64,000 nucleotides of DNA from the NCBI RefSeq assembly GCF_000417875.1, contig NW_006920888.1:80738-144737 (forward strand), given 5' to 3'. The position numbers and the translations under genes were made by a program. Shown here piece after piece: positions 52,363-64,000 of this stretch (its first letter is position 1; each line of letters starts with the position of its first letter). The stretch is from Pseudozyma flocculosa PF-1. Lineage: Eukaryota; Basidiomycota; Ustilaginomycetes; Ustilaginales; Ustilaginaceae. The notes beneath the pieces were generated by a model, which made no database searches, was not told the origin of the DNA, and was given only the letters and a program-made list of their open reading frames with translations.

Positions 52363-53439
52363 CTACAGCTTCGACGGAGGTGGCGGTGCGCGCCTGACCC
52401 AGCCCTGGACGTCGGCCTGGGTCCACCAGGGGTAGACTGCGAACCTCTCGAGGTCGTTGAGGGTGCCCTTGAACTTGGGGTCGCGCTTTTCAAAGAAGCT
52501 GTCGACGCCTTCCTTTGCGTCGGTCTGGGCGCAGTCCCAGTAGGCCTGGGACTCGAGGAGGTGGGCGTGCTCGGGCGACTGGGCCTGCCGCCAGATCTGG
52601 AGCTTGCAGAGGGCCATGCTGATGGTGCTGTTCTGGGTGGCGAGCTGGTGTGCGAGCTTGCGGGTGGCGTCGAGGACGTCGTCGGCGGTCGGGTAGGGGG
52701 CACGGGTCCAGAGGGCGGCGAACGAGGGGTCCGAGGGGGAGCGGATGTCGCCGGTGAGGATGATGTCAAGGGCCTTTGTGACGCCGACGAGGCGCGGGAG
52801 GAGGAACGACGATGCGGCCTCCATGGCGATGCCGCGCTTGGTGAAGGGGATGCCGACTTTGGCGTTGTTGGTGACGAGGCGGAAGTCGCACGCGAGGATC
52901 ATGGTCATTCCGATGCCGACGGCGGTGCCGTTGACGGCGGCGATGGTGGGTTTGCGGCAGCGGAGGATGGCGAGGGAGCACACGCCGCCCTCGTCGCGGT
53001 GCTGCTGGGCGTAGGTGGCCGACTTGCGGAAGCCCATCGAGAGGTCGGCGCCGACGCAAAACGTCTTGCCGGTGCCCGTCAGTATGGCCACCTTGACGCG
53101 CGGGTCGACGTCGAAGAGCTCAAAGGCGAACTGGAGGGAAAAGGCCATGGCCGAGGTGTAGGCGTTGGCCTTGGCGGGTCGGTGCAGGTGCACCGTGGCG
53201 ATCCCCGTCGATGCGTCGAGCGAGACGAGGATGTCCTGCCACGCGTAGGTGCTGCATCGACGGTGGTTCCAAGCAAGAGGCAAGGCAGAGGTGATTCCCA
53301 GCAGGGTCGTAGGTCAGCGCCCCCAACCAGAGAGGCAGCGATGCGCGGGAGGCGAGACTCACGCATAGTCAAACGACTCGGCATCGATATCGGCCACGCG
53401 CGGATGCGGGCTCTGCACTCCGGGTCTGTTGTCTGCCAT
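52363..53439 (-). CDS. Peroxisomal enoyl-CoA hydratase/isomerase (crotonase family), SKL tail
   Basis: Two exons on minus: 53439-53363 and 53251-52363 (111-bp GTGAGT...TGCAG intron); 321 residues. The crotonase core shows HRPAKANAYTSAMAFSL, TGTGKTFCVGADLSMGF (oxyanion loop), KPTIAAVNGTAVGIGMTMIL and KRGIAMEAASSFLLPRLVG. The Glu in IAMEAASS sits where many enoyl-CoA isomerases and hydratases have a catalytic Glu (IAPEASSS-type). The protein ends in Ser-Lys-Leu, a perfect type 1 peroxisomal targeting signal, so it probably acts in fatty-acid beta-oxidation. Hydratase versus delta3-delta2 isomerase activity cannot be settled from sequence by eye. The first exon (MADNRPGVQ) is short and restores frame. 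Confidence 0.92.
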
Positions 53440-54558
53440 CGTGTGCTGTTCGATATCGCTTTGATCCGGCGGCTGGTGGTGGGCAGGTGGCGACGGTGAT
53501 GGTGATGGCGATGGTGTGGGTGATGGTACGAGGTGCAGAGAATGTGGGGTAGCGAGCGAGGTTTGGCTGGCAGAGTAGCTAGAGGCGAGCGCGGCCTGGC
53601 AGCGAAGCGAGCAAAGGAAGACTCTCTCTGCCTCTCTGTTGCGCGCCCTCCCCACCACACCGGCTCACCGGATCTGCCAGTCGCCGGGCACGGAACGCGG
53701 GCCGGAAGGCGGGGCGGGGCGGGGCGGGGCGCATGGGCCATCAGCAAGCCTGCCTTCTTGCCTTGGCTTGGCTTGCCTCGCTACTACTACCACCACCACC
53801 ACCACCACCACCGCTGCCGCTGTCGCCACCTCCCGAGCTTTATACACTGCTGCGTCCTCGACGGCGACCCCACCCTCGCTTGCAGGTGGCAACATTGGAT
53901 CTTGCCCGTCGACGACGACAGGTACAGGAGGGAATGGCAACATAGGATCTCGCTCGGCCCCGCACCGGGTCGGCATGCTCCTCGGTCGCCCGCGTTCCGA
54001 TTCCCCCCATCGCCGTTTGATGACATGGCAACCAGTGGATCCTTTTTGGCTCGTCGTTGAGGAGCGAGGGCGCGAGCGAAGGGGGGAAGGTTCGACAGGT
54101 AGGCGTCCCCCTTCATCCAGCCGACTTTGTACCGACGGATCTCCGTACGACACTTTTGTGCTCGCCGCCAGCGTCGTTGCCGTACGTTGCGGACGTCGCT
54201 GTCATCAAAAAGCTAAAGCCAGAGGCGAGACGCCGTGGGATCCTCCGTGACCCATCCCGCCTCGTACCCACCGTCTGCCCCCCTGTCAAAGGCCAACGAG
54301 AAACGCGCGGGTTCCTTCCCATGGTGTCGAGGAACGAGGATGGCGGAGTGGCGCGACGGGGACGGGGACGGCGCTCCCCCGCGTAGCATTGTGATGAGAC
54401 AGAGTGATATCGTGCGTGTCAAATGCACACGGGCCGGCCCGAGCTCAAACGGACGGGTGCATCGAAGACAAGGCGGCAGGCTCCCCACCGCCACCACCAC
54501 CAACACCACCACCGTTACCATTATTGGTTGCTCGACACGCGACTCGTTCTCTGTGCAT

Positions 54559-54563
<5 letters not shown>

Positions 54564-54613
<50 letters not shown>
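54564..54613. repeat. CT dinucleotide array abutting the gap
   Basis: About 25 CT units run straight into the N gap at 54614, so the array is probably truncated in the assembly. Confidence 0.92.
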
Positions 54614-54699
54614 NNNNNNNNNNNNNNNNNNNNNNNNNNNNNNNNNNNNNNNNNNNNNNNNNNNNNNNNNNNNNNNNNNNNNNNNNNNNNNNNNNNNNN
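54614..54699. other. Assembly gap (86 N)
   Basis: A run of N directly after a CT array; no coding sequence is evident on either side. Confidence 0.98.
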
Positions 54700-56140
54700 C
54701 AGCCGCTGTAGAGGATCGCCGGTGATAGGCTCGCGGGCGCGCCACAAAGGGGATCAAATTAAAGCTGAGGCCGCTCAAAAGCGGTGGTGCGGGTGGCGAG
54801 GGCCTTTGATCACGGCCAAGCAAGGTTGTCTCGATCAACCGAACGAAGGTGGCGTCGGTCGCATGGCAAGGGCAATGGCCAGGACCCTCAACGTGGGACC
54901 TCGGAAACGGCGGTTGGCGTGGCCACGCACCGCGTCGCGCCGAGCTGCTGGTTGTCAGGGCTACCACCATCACATTGTGCGTCGTCTTGATGAACGGCGG
55001 TACGTACGGTACCTGCCTGCCGCTCGGGCAGTCAGGCAGGTCAGCGCAGCCTAGCTCGACGTGGCAACGGCAGGCAGGCCTTGCAGCGGCAGCAGGGTAC
55101 CGGTTGGTCACCACCATCAGCGCCACCACCACCACCACTGCCGCCGCCGCCGCCGCCGGCATCGCCGTGCAAAGCGATCAACGATGACGGACGACAATAT
55201 GTATGATCAAAACACCCCCATGGCGATGCGTCGGTCGAGCATCGATCGTCGATAAGCTGCCCTTTCTTGTCGTGGCCGCTGATTCTAGGGGGCCTGCCGG
55301 GGTTGCCACCCACCCACACCGCTGCGCGTGTCGTTGTGTAGGGTGCAGCAGCAAGCAAGCAGGCAAGCAGGCAGGCATGCTGCCGCCTGAGCTTGTCCGG
55401 CCCTGCCCGCAGCTGCTGTCCACGCACCTCACCGCACTGCGCGGAAGCGAAGGCAGGCAGAGACGAGCAAGCAGGCAGGCAGGCGTAACCTCCAACGCGC
55501 TCGCTTTGGCGAGGCGAGGCGAGACGAGACGAGACGAGGCGGAGGCGAGGCGAGGGCGTACGTTGGGGGCTTTGGGGTCAGCGTGCTGCCTCTTGAGGTG
55601 GGCGTCGCCGCCGCCGTCCGCCCGCCTCGTCTTCTGACACGACCGCCGATGCCGCCGATGCCGCTGCCCCTCCTCCTTGGCCTCGTCGTCCTGTCACGCC
55701 TGCGTGCTTGCTTGTCGACTTGACCGGTCGATCTCATGGTCACTGCCAGGCGAGCGAGCAAGCGTTCCACATCGGCAGCCGGCTGGTCGCTGGCTCGTGC
55801 CCAAATTGAGAGAAGAGAGAAGATCCCCGGCCTAGTCAGGCCCTGCCGAGCCACCTTGCTCGGGTCTCATCTCGCTCGCTCGCTAGCTTTCGCCAGGTTG
55901 GGCCTGCCACCGTGCCTCCTTGGTCGCTCCATCTCGACCCCTAGCTGCCCGCGATAGCAGCTAACCAGACCAAACGGGGATCCTAGCGTCCTCGGGCTTG
56001 CTGGAGCGGCGCACCTGCTGCTGGCCTGCTTCGCTCCCACGCACCCGCACGCCTGATTGCCCGCAGGCCTCCGGGAGGAAGGGGAAAGAGAGCTTGGAGC
56101 CAACCAGGCAAAGAAGCAAGCAGCCAGGGCAGCAGTAGGT

Positions 56141-56170
56141 CAGGCAGGCAGGCAGGCAGGCAGGCAGGCA
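56141..56170. repeat. CAGG tetranucleotide microsatellite
   Basis: Seven to eight CAGG units; 450 bp further on the complement-type CCTG array appears. Confidence 0.88.
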
Positions 56171-56440
56171 CCAGCACGGGGGCGCACGCCCGCACGCACG
56201 CACGCACGCAGACTGCTCGCCCGCTGGTTTCGGCGCAGGCGAGGCGGCCAGGCCAGGCAGGCGTTGCAGGCGTTGTAGCGTGCGTGGTGCCCGCCGCGTG
56301 CGTGTTGGCCTTTCTGGAACCTTAGCTTGTCTAGCCTAGCCTGGCAGGCCTGCCCCCTCTTCTGGCGGGCCAGTCCCGGCAAGGGGCCGGCCGGCCGTGG
56401 CTCGTTACAGCTTTTTTTTCGGAAGGAGGGGCCTTTCCCT

Positions 56441-56492
56441 GCGTGCGCCTGGCTGCGTGCGCCTGGCTGCGTGCGCCTGGCTGCGTGCGCCT
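56441..56492. repeat. 14-bp minisatellite
   Basis: GCGTGCGCCTGGCT is repeated three times perfectly with a fourth partial unit, upstream of the kinesin gene. Confidence 0.85.
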
Positions 56493-56591
56493 TGGCTTCG
56501 CTTCGTGGCTCGCCTTGCTCGGGCCCCCTTCCCTACCTGCTGGCCCCACCCGTCCTCGCCGCGTCCTGGTCCGGTCCCCACCCTCAACCTG

Positions 56592-56593
<2 letters not shown>

Positions 56594-56645
<52 letters not shown>
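56594..56645. repeat. CCTG tetranucleotide microsatellite
   Basis: About twelve CCTG units. Together with the CAGG array at 56141 it forms a potential inverted pair separated by about 420 bp. Confidence 0.88.
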
Positions 56646-57818
56646 ACCTGCTGCCCTGGCCCCTTCCCCCTTCCCCGTGCCCTTGCTTGCCGTACCCCTT
56701 CTCCTCGTCCTCGTCCTCCTCAACCCCTACGCCCCTCGTCGTCCTTCCCCTCCGTCCGTTGTCATCCCTCGTGCGCGCGCGCCGCAGACGTCTCTTCGCC
56801 CCTTCCTTGGTCGCCTTGTTCGCTCGCGCTTCCTCCTGCCATTCCCTCCTCCCTCTTTCGGGCCCGCCGTCTTGACTCCTACACCCGCACCTTGACGCCG
56901 GCCCTGATCCTCCGCGCGCGCACCTCGTTTGCTCGCCTGGAAACGACGACGACGAGCCACTCTGGTCGTAGCCCGGATTCCATCTGCTGCTCCATCTTTG
57001 TCTCCCGTCCAGACCACCTCGTCCAGCACCACTTTGTCGGCCGCAGCCAAGAGGGCCGCACGAGCACTACTACTACTACTCGCCTGTCGATCTTCGGCCG
57101 CCCACATCGCCGCATCGGCCTTAGCCCCCTTGGAGCGCCCGGTAGCGCTATTCTCGCCGTCGCCGCCCACCAGTCACAACACTCCCTCCCCCTGGCCATC
57201 GACCTCCATCGACGCCTGCCTGCTTTGCAGTCATAGCTCGACACGCCCTCACGACGCCATCACGCCCCCCGGACCGACGGAGACAGGCTCGCCAACCAGA
57301 CATCGCGTGGTTGTTCTGCTCCACGTCACGCCACACCTACTGCCAAACTCCCCTCGAAGTTCGTTCGAGATCCACCGCAGCCCACCACCAAGCCGAAGCG
57401 TACATCCAGCCTGTACTCCGCTCCGCTCTGCTCTTGTCGAACCGGACCGAGACGAGACCCGCCTGATCCGACTCGCCTTAGACATCCTTGAACGGCACAG
57501 GAGCAAGTCGCGGGACGGGAAAAGGGCCGACAGCACAGCGCCGGCACGCTCCCGAACAAGACGCCCGGATCTCGCCAGAACCGAGGCGCTGAGCTTGCGG
57601 AACTCCTTCTCGGACTGTATCCGACAGCCCGGCGAATTCCGAACGCGCGTCTCGACCGACTGCAGGCCTCCTCCGACGAAGCCCTACGGAGGACCGCCTG
57701 GCGGAACTGGCGGATCACACCTGCCGATTCTGAAAAAGCGGCTCACTCTAGGGCCATCCCCTTTCGCTCAAGCACCACAAAGCCCCGCACCACGAAGCCC
57801 CGCTTCTGACGAGCTAGG

Positions 57819-60800
57819 ATGTCGATGATCGCGGGACGGAGGCGGGACTCGGTCAGCGGGGCGTCAAGCCCAATGCCTGGCGGCGCCACCACCTCGGTGC
57901 AGGTCGGTGAGTTTCCATAGCCTGGGGCCAGCTCTCAGCCCCCAAGTGGTAGAAATCGCAGCCGAGCTGACATGGCCGTTCCCCCCTGCTTGCCTGACCC
58001 GTTTCTCCGTCGACTTGCGACCTCACAGCGGTGCGCATCCGGCCACTGACTTCGGCCGACCAGAGCTCCATACCTTCGAGGTGGCAGCGGAGCGTGGTCC
58101 ACGCTAGCTCCAGCAACAGCCTCCATGTCGAGCAGGGCGCTGCACCGCCACCGGGGACCGCGGGCGCTGCTGCTCCGGCCTCGGCCCTGTCTTCGTCGTC
58201 GCGCGACAAGAAGCAGGCGTTCAGCTTCGACCGCGTCCTCTCGCCAAACGACGGCCAGCCGCAGGTCTACACGGTGGCCGAGCCGCTCATCTCGCGCTTT
58301 CTCGAGGGCTACAACGTCACCATCCTCGCCTACGGCCAGACGTCGAGCGGCAAGTCGTACACGATGGGCACCTCGGCCGGCGACGAGATCGACTACGAGA
58401 GCCTCGTGGCAGGCCAGACGGCCGACCCGCAGATGGGCATCATCCCGCGCGCCGTGGCCCAGATCTTTTCCACCATCAAGCAGAACCAGGCCCGCTCGGG
58501 CGCGGTGCAGTACAGCGCAAAAGCGAGTTTCATCGAGATCTACAACGAGGACCTGATCGACCTGCTGGCCGACGCCGACGGCGATGCGCGCCCGCACGTC
58601 CAGATCCGCGAGGGCAAGAACGGCGCCATTATCTGGAGCGGCCTGCGCGAGGTCAAGGTCAGCAATGTGGCCGAGGTCATGAACTACCTGCTCCAGGGCA
58701 GCTCCGTGCGGCGGACAAACGAGACCGACATGAACGCCCAATCGTCGCGGTCCCACGCCATCTTCTCGCTCACCCTCACCCAGCGCAAGTACGTCGGCTC
58801 CGGCCCTCCGCCTCCGGCAGCGGGAAGCCGCGCTAGGCAGTCTTCCGGTCTGCCCCGACCCGGCTCGAGCATCGTGCCTCCTGGAAGCTTTGACCGCAGC
58901 CGCGTCGCTTCGCCCGCACCGGGCACGCTCGGGTCGAGGCCCCACACGCCAAGCTCGAGCGGCATCCCCGGGCTCGGCGGAAGACACTCGAGCGTCGGTC
59001 TGCGGCCGGCCAGTACCATCGCCGGGGCCCGCAGCGCGTCGCCCATGTTTGGCGGCGGCGCCGACGACGCTGCCGGCAAGGCTGGCGCCGAGGGCGAGTG
59101 GACGACGGTGACGAGCAAGTTCCACTTTGTCGACCTTGCCGGCTCCGAGCGGCTGAAGCGCACGGCGGCGCAGGGTGAGAGGGCCAAGGAGGGCATCTCG
59201 ATCAATTCGGGGCTGCACGCGCTCGGCAACGTCATCTCGGCGCTGGGCGACCCCAACAAGGCCAAGCGGACGACGCACGTCCCCTACCGCGACAGCAAGC
59301 TGACGCGGCTGCTGCAGGACAGCCTGGGCGGCAACGCCCACACGCTCATGATTGCCTGCGTCTCGCCGGCCGAGTACAACGTCAGCGAGACGGTCAACAC
59401 GCTGCAGTACGCCAACCGCGCGCGCAACATCAAGAACAAGGCCGAGCTCAACGAAGTCGAGGTGGGCTGGGACGACATCGACTACCTGCAAACGCTGGTG
59501 CTCAAGCTGCGCAAGGAGCTCAGCATCCTCAAGGGAACGGCGGGCAAGGGGGGCGCAGACGCCTCGTCGGCCGCCGGCGGCGATGACGGCGGCAGCGGCA
59601 GCGCGCGGGCGGCGCAGCGCGAGATCCTCGAGTGGCAGGACAAGTACGCCTCGCTGAGCCAGAAGCACTCGCAGCTGACGGCCGAGGTGACCAAGCTGCG
59701 CGCCCAGCTCGATCCGGCCAAGCACCGCGGCACGGACCAGGACGACTACTTCAAGCTGGCCGAACCCATCATTGTCGAGTACGAAAAGTCGATTGATGCG
59801 CTCGAGGGCCAGCTCAACCTGACCAAGGCGGCGCTGGCGTACGTCGAGGACATGGTCAACGAGCAGCAGGCCATCATGGAAGACCAGAGCGCCAAGCTGC
59901 AGACGGTCGAGTCCGAGATGGAGGCCAAGGAGATGACGGTCGTCGAACTGCAGTCGAAGCTGGCCAAGCTCCAGCTGCGCGAGACCTCGGCCGACGCCTA
60001 TGCAAAGGAGCTCGAGGCCCGGCTGGAGGGCATCACCACGCGCGGCGACACCGACGCCGCCCTCGTGGCCGACCTGCGCAAGGAGGCGGCCAAACTGCGT
60101 GACAGCGCGCGCACCACGGAGAGCTACGTCAAGGACCTCGAGGCCAAGCTGGCCTCCGCCGACGAGGCGACGGCCAAGCTGTCGGCCAGGGTCTCGCAGC
60201 TCGTCAGCGAGTCCGAGCAGCGCGAGGCCGACTACAAGAACCTCGCCGCCCGCTTCGAGCTGCTCGACTCTGGCGACGAGCGCAAAGCGATGTCGACCGA
60301 GCTGGACGCGCGCGAGGAGCGCCTGGCCGACTTGCGGCGACAGCTCGACGTCGTCACCGGCGAGAGGGACGTTGCGGCCAAACAGCACTCGATTCTGCTG
60401 ACCGCGTCAGCCGCGCACGAAAGAGAAAAGGACGAGCTTATGGGCAAGATCCATGCGCTCGAAGCTGCTGCCGCCGCGGCAGCGGCCGCCGGAGCTGCAG
60501 CCGGTGCCGGTGTTGCCAGAGCAGCAGGCTCGCCCGAGGAGGCGGGCTCTGGCGGCGAAGAGGCCGCACAGTTCCGCCAGCAGCTCGAGCAAGTGCAGCA
60601 GGAGCTGCAGGCGCTGCGCGACTCGGAGTCGCAGCTGCGCACCGACTACGAGCTGCGCAACGTCAAGTACCGTGACGCGCTGCGCGAGGTCGAGGCACTC
60701 AACACCCAGCTGACCGAGGCCAAGCTCGAGGGCCGGCTGCCTCGGGCAGACTCGTCGTTCCGCCTCGACGTTGGCGACGCAGGAGGCGACGAGGAGCTCG

Positions 60801-63800
60801 AGGTCCTCGCGCCACCATCCGACGAGGGTCGCAGCGACAACAGCAGCCGCTCGCCGATGCGGCAGACGGCCTCGCGCCGGTCGAGCCTGCGACGGCCCGA
60901 GAGCCTGCTGGTCGACAATTCGAACCGGCAGAGCCCGATCAACAACCGGCTGATGCGCCGCTCCTCGGGCAGTTTTTTAGGGTACAACAAGAGCGACGGC
61001 ACGCGGACGCCCGGGTCGTCGCCCCACGTCCGTACCCGCTCTATGTCGCAGTCGCTGTCGCAGGAGCTGTTGGCGGGCTTGTCTCCCTCGCCGTCGCAGC
61101 AGCCCATCCGCGGGCCGAGGCCGCTCTCCTTGACGGGCTCCGTGCCGCCTTCGCCTACCTTGAGGGCATTCGAGCCCGACTCGGCGGCCAACTATGAGCG
61201 CAAGGTGGCCTCGCTCGAAAAGGAGGCGATGCGGCTCCAGGAGGCGCTCAAGGAGCGCGACGACGAGATCCACACGCTCGAGGCTACGGTGCGCGAGCTG
61301 CGGAGCAGCAGCAGCGGCTTCAACACGGCGGCGGCGAGCAACAGCAGCAGCGTGTCGGGCGAGGACGCCGAGTCCCTGCCCACCACCGATGCGGCCGGCT
61401 CCTTCTCCGCCGCCGGGGCCGCGCCAATCGCGCCTGCCAGCGAAAAGGACTTCGACGCCTTCCGGCGGTTGCTGGCCGAGGCTCGGGTCACCGACGAGAC
61501 CGGCGAGGAGCCCAACCGCGAGAGCATCCTGCGCCTCGACGATCTGATGCGCGCGATGGCGCGCAAGGAGACGACGCACCGCGAGTCGGTCGAAGCCCGG
61601 GATCGCGAGCTCAGCAGCCTACGCAAAGAAAAGGAGACGCTCGAGGCCCTCTCAAAGGATCAGCTGGCCAACATGTCAAACGAGATCGAAGCGCTGCGCG
61701 CCCAGCTGAACGATGCGCGGGCCGACAAGGAGAACGCAGGCCGGCCATCGGCCGAGGTAGCCGCCCTGCAGCCCTCGCAGGCGCGCAACCTCGCGCCGCT
61801 CGATGTCCAGGAGCAGGAGAGCAAGCGACGCTCGCTCATCGCCGAGCAGCACGCCTCGTTCCAAAAGGAGCTGGCGTCCGTTAAGGAGGCCCACGCCGCT
61901 ACGCTCTCGTCCAAGGAGGCCGAGCACAGCTCTGAGCGCGAGGAGCTCGTCAGGCAGCACGAGGCCGCCATGACCCGCAAGGTCAAGGAGCTGCAGGACG
62001 CCGCCAACCGTCGGGCCGAGGAGCATGAGCAGGCGCTCACTCACCTCCGTGACGAGCATGAACGCCGCCGCGAGGCGCTGGTAGAGGAGCGCGCAGCGGC
62101 GCTGAGCAATGCCGAGATCGCCCGCCAGAGCTCGACGGTCGAGTCCGAGAGCGAGCGCGAGTCGCTCCTCCGCAAGCTGCAGGAAGACCACCAGTCGATG
62201 ATCGCCAAGCTCAAGGAGGACCACGAGCTCACTCTGTCCAAGTCGCTCGAAGCCAAGCAGGTCGAACACCAGTCCATCGTAGCGGACCACGTCGCCAAAC
62301 TGCAGGCCCTGCAGGAGGAGTCGGACGCCGCTCTCGAACGGCTCAAGCTCGACCACGAGCGGGCGCTGCAGAAGCTGACGGCGGAGCATGCCGCCACGCT
62401 GACGTCTGCCAAGGAGACGTCGGACCGCAGCGTCGACAACCTCCGCATGGAGCTCGAGGCGCAGCACATGACGATGCTCACCGAGGCACTGCGCGAGGCC
62501 GAGAACCGAGCCAAGGGCGAGCACGACAGCGCCCTGGCCGCGCTCCGCGCAGAGCACGAGGCCAAGACCGAGGTGCTGGCCAAGGCGCACGCCGCGGCGC
62601 TCGACGAGGCCGAGCTGCGCTACACCAAGGCCGTCACGGGCCACGCCAGCGCGGTCGACGACCTGAGCCGCGAGCACGCCGGCTCGTCGACCGAGGCGGC
62701 AGAGACAATTGCTAAGCTGCGCGCCGAGCACGAGGAGCTCCAGCGCAGCCTCGAAAAGCTGCGGCAGGAGGCCGTCGCCGCCGAGGAGCACCAGCGCGAC
62801 GAGCTGGAGCGCGTCGTGCAGGAGCTCCAGTACATTCTTGCCGACCGGGATGCGACCAAGAAGGCCTACGGGGAGCTCGAGGCCAAGCACCGCGACTACG
62901 TCGACAAGTCCGACTTTGACCCGCACGAGGTCGACCAGCTGCGCTCTGACCTGGCCGAGACGAGCGATGCGCTCATCACGCTCGAGGCTGCGCTCACCGA
63001 GGCGCAGGAGGAGCGCGATCAGCTGCTCATCGAGATTGAGACGGCGCGGCAAAGCGCGGCCGAGGGCAGCCTGGCCAACGGCCTCGTCAACGGCCTGGCC
63101 AGCGCCAACGGCAACGGCCACGCCGACGGCGCCAACGGGGACCGGTCCGTCACGGTCACCAACGGTGCCGGGCCCGTCGATCCGGCGCTGTCGCGCGAGC
63201 TCGAGGCGCACAAGTCGGCGCTGTCCAAGACCAAGGCGGAGATGGACAAGATCCGGGCCGACCTGCAGGGGATGGTCGAGGAGCGCGGGCGGCAGGAGCA
63301 GACGATCAAGGAGCTGCAGGCCAAGCTGGCCAGCTCCGAGACACGCTCGGTGCGTTCGCAGGGCAGCGGCAGCTTTGGCCACAACAGCAACGGCGAGGTG
63401 GAAAACGCCGCCAACGCGTCTGCGTCGGTGTCAGGCGCCATGGCCAACGGCTCGCGGCTGTCGATGGGCCGGCGGGCGTCCGACTACGACGGGCTGGGCT
63501 TCGAGCACCGGCCGTCGCGCAACAGCTCCGCGCCCAAGCCTCCACCGCCCAACCCGCCGCCCAAGATGCCGCCGCCGCCGACGCCGACGGGCTCGAGCGT
63601 TGCGTCGCCGGGCCTGGTGCGCTCGCCGGTGGGTGTGAGGACGTCGACGTCGTCGCAGATGACGCGGCCCGACTCGCCGAGCGGCATCACGCGGTCGTCT
63701 TCGATCGCTTCGGCGCACAGCGCCAGCCTTAACGGCGTCGGCAACGGCGGCGGCGGCGGCGCCGGGCCTGGTGCGCTGGCGGTGGATGCCAAGTACGCCA

Positions 63801-64000
63801 AGCTGGTGGCGGAGCAGGCCGACGAGATCAAGAACCTGGCCAAGCAGCTCAACCACTGCGAGGCGGACCTGCAGGCCAACATTGACCTCGTCGCGACGCT
63901 CGAGGCTGCGCTCAACGACAGCGAGCGCAACCTGCGCAAGTCGCGGGTGCAGCTGGCCGAGGTGACGCGGGAGCGGGACCGGTACTCTGCGCAGGCCGAC
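57819..64000 (+). CDS. Kinesin-4-like motor protein (3' end beyond the window)
   Basis: Exon 1 is 57819-57906 and exon 2 runs from 58029 to the right edge without a stop (122-bp GTGAGT...CACAG intron); 2020 residues are visible. The motor begins VQVAVRIRPLTSADQ. P-loop GQTSSGKS is at residues ~132-139, switch I NAQSSRSH at ~265, and switch II DLAGSERLKRT at ~398. An insertion of about 80 Ser/Pro/Gly-rich residues lies just before switch II. RARNIKNKAELNEVEVGWDD after the motor recalls the kinesin-4 (KIF4) neck region. From about residue 490 long coiled-coil dominates, broken by Ser-rich linkers and, near 63530-63590, a polyproline stretch (PPPPNPPPKMPPPPTPT). Kinesin-4 members act on spindle midzones or microtubule dynamics, or carry cargo; the exact role here is inference. 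Confidence 0.9.

Larger units (their letters stand above)
53440..57818. other. 4.4 kb repeat-rich spacer before the kinesin gene, with a gap
   Basis: No supported gene. The region holds a GGGGC run (53705-53730), CAC/ACC triplets (53785-53812), a CT dinucleotide array ending in an N gap, AGACG/AGGCG pentamers (55509-55545), CAGG and CCTG arrays, a CGCA tetramer run (56190-56211) and a 14-bp tandem repeat. Open frames up to 299 codons (56929-57828) reach the kinesin start but have Ser/Pro/Arg-rich text without domains; part of this is probably kinesin 5' UTR. Confidence 0.55.

Noticed and set aside
56929..57828. A 299-codon plus-strand frame ending at the kinesin start
   Set aside because: Low-complexity text without domains; no donor site joins it to kinesin, whose own ATG gives a normal motor N-terminus. 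Probably 5' UTR.
57935..60388. An 817-codon open frame on the minus strand opposite the kinesin motor (also 568, 508 and 427 codons opposite kinesin, AP-3 delta and the RING gene)
   Set aside because: Shadows of G/C-ending codons on the coding strand: Arg/Leu/Val/Gly-rich text, no domains, while the sense strand encodes recognisable proteins.

Overview
This is nuclear DNA from a fungus, most likely a GC-rich basidiomycete and possibly a smut relative (Ustilaginomycotina). The evidence is protein-level resemblance to fungal families, mostly one short GT-AG intron per gene (about 85-250 bp) near the 5' end, strong G/C preference at third codon positions, and fungal-type genes such as SHO1, PRM1, CAF16 and DUF4246. 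The lineage below 'fungus' is inference. No rRNA, tRNA, transposon, virus or CRISPR was recognised. Two runs of N (17720-18078 and 54614-54699) are assembly gaps, each abutting a microsatellite.

Layout. A Ser-rich unknown protein runs off the left edge (minus strand). After 3.5 kb without a gene come bystin/ENP1 (ribosome biogenesis) and AP-3 delta/APL5 (vacuolar sorting). A strongly biased secreted Gly/Tyr/Ser/His-rich protein follows, with its own TATA-like box, then the osmosensor SHO1 (minus), a PRPP synthetase with the Prs1-type insertion (minus), and 5-formyltetrahydrofolate cyclo-ligase (plus, divergent from PRPP synthetase). PRPP synthetase and the cyclo-ligase both serve nucleotide and one-carbon metabolism.

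From about 22.8 to 30.7 kb the character changes. A tandem pair of DUF4246 paralogues (A at 24.3 kb, B at 27.9 kb) has less extreme codon bias than the neighbours. The copies share their intron position and a 5' flanking block. A third fragment resembling their last exon lies upstream at about 23.0 kb. Copy A carries a one-base frameshift, and both copies lack the putative catalytic His/Glu/Arg signature I associate with the family. This accessory-looking island is the most interesting part of the window.

The right half returns to core genes: PRM1 (mating cell fusion), a LOG-type phosphoribohydrolase directly followed by, and probably fused to, a CAF16-type ABC protein, mitochondrial ribosomal protein mL43, PEX13 (peroxisome import), a 2220-residue protein with a C-terminal RING-H2, NC2 beta/DR1, DAHP synthase (aromatic amino acids), and a peroxisomal enoyl-CoA hydratase/isomerase ending in SKL. 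After 4.4 kb of repeat-rich DNA, the motor and coiled-coil part of a kinesin-4-like protein runs off the right edge.

Intergenic DNA is dominated by CAGG/CCAG-type tetranucleotide runs and other simple repeats. Exon coordinates were worked out by hand from splice signals, reading frame and family conservation.
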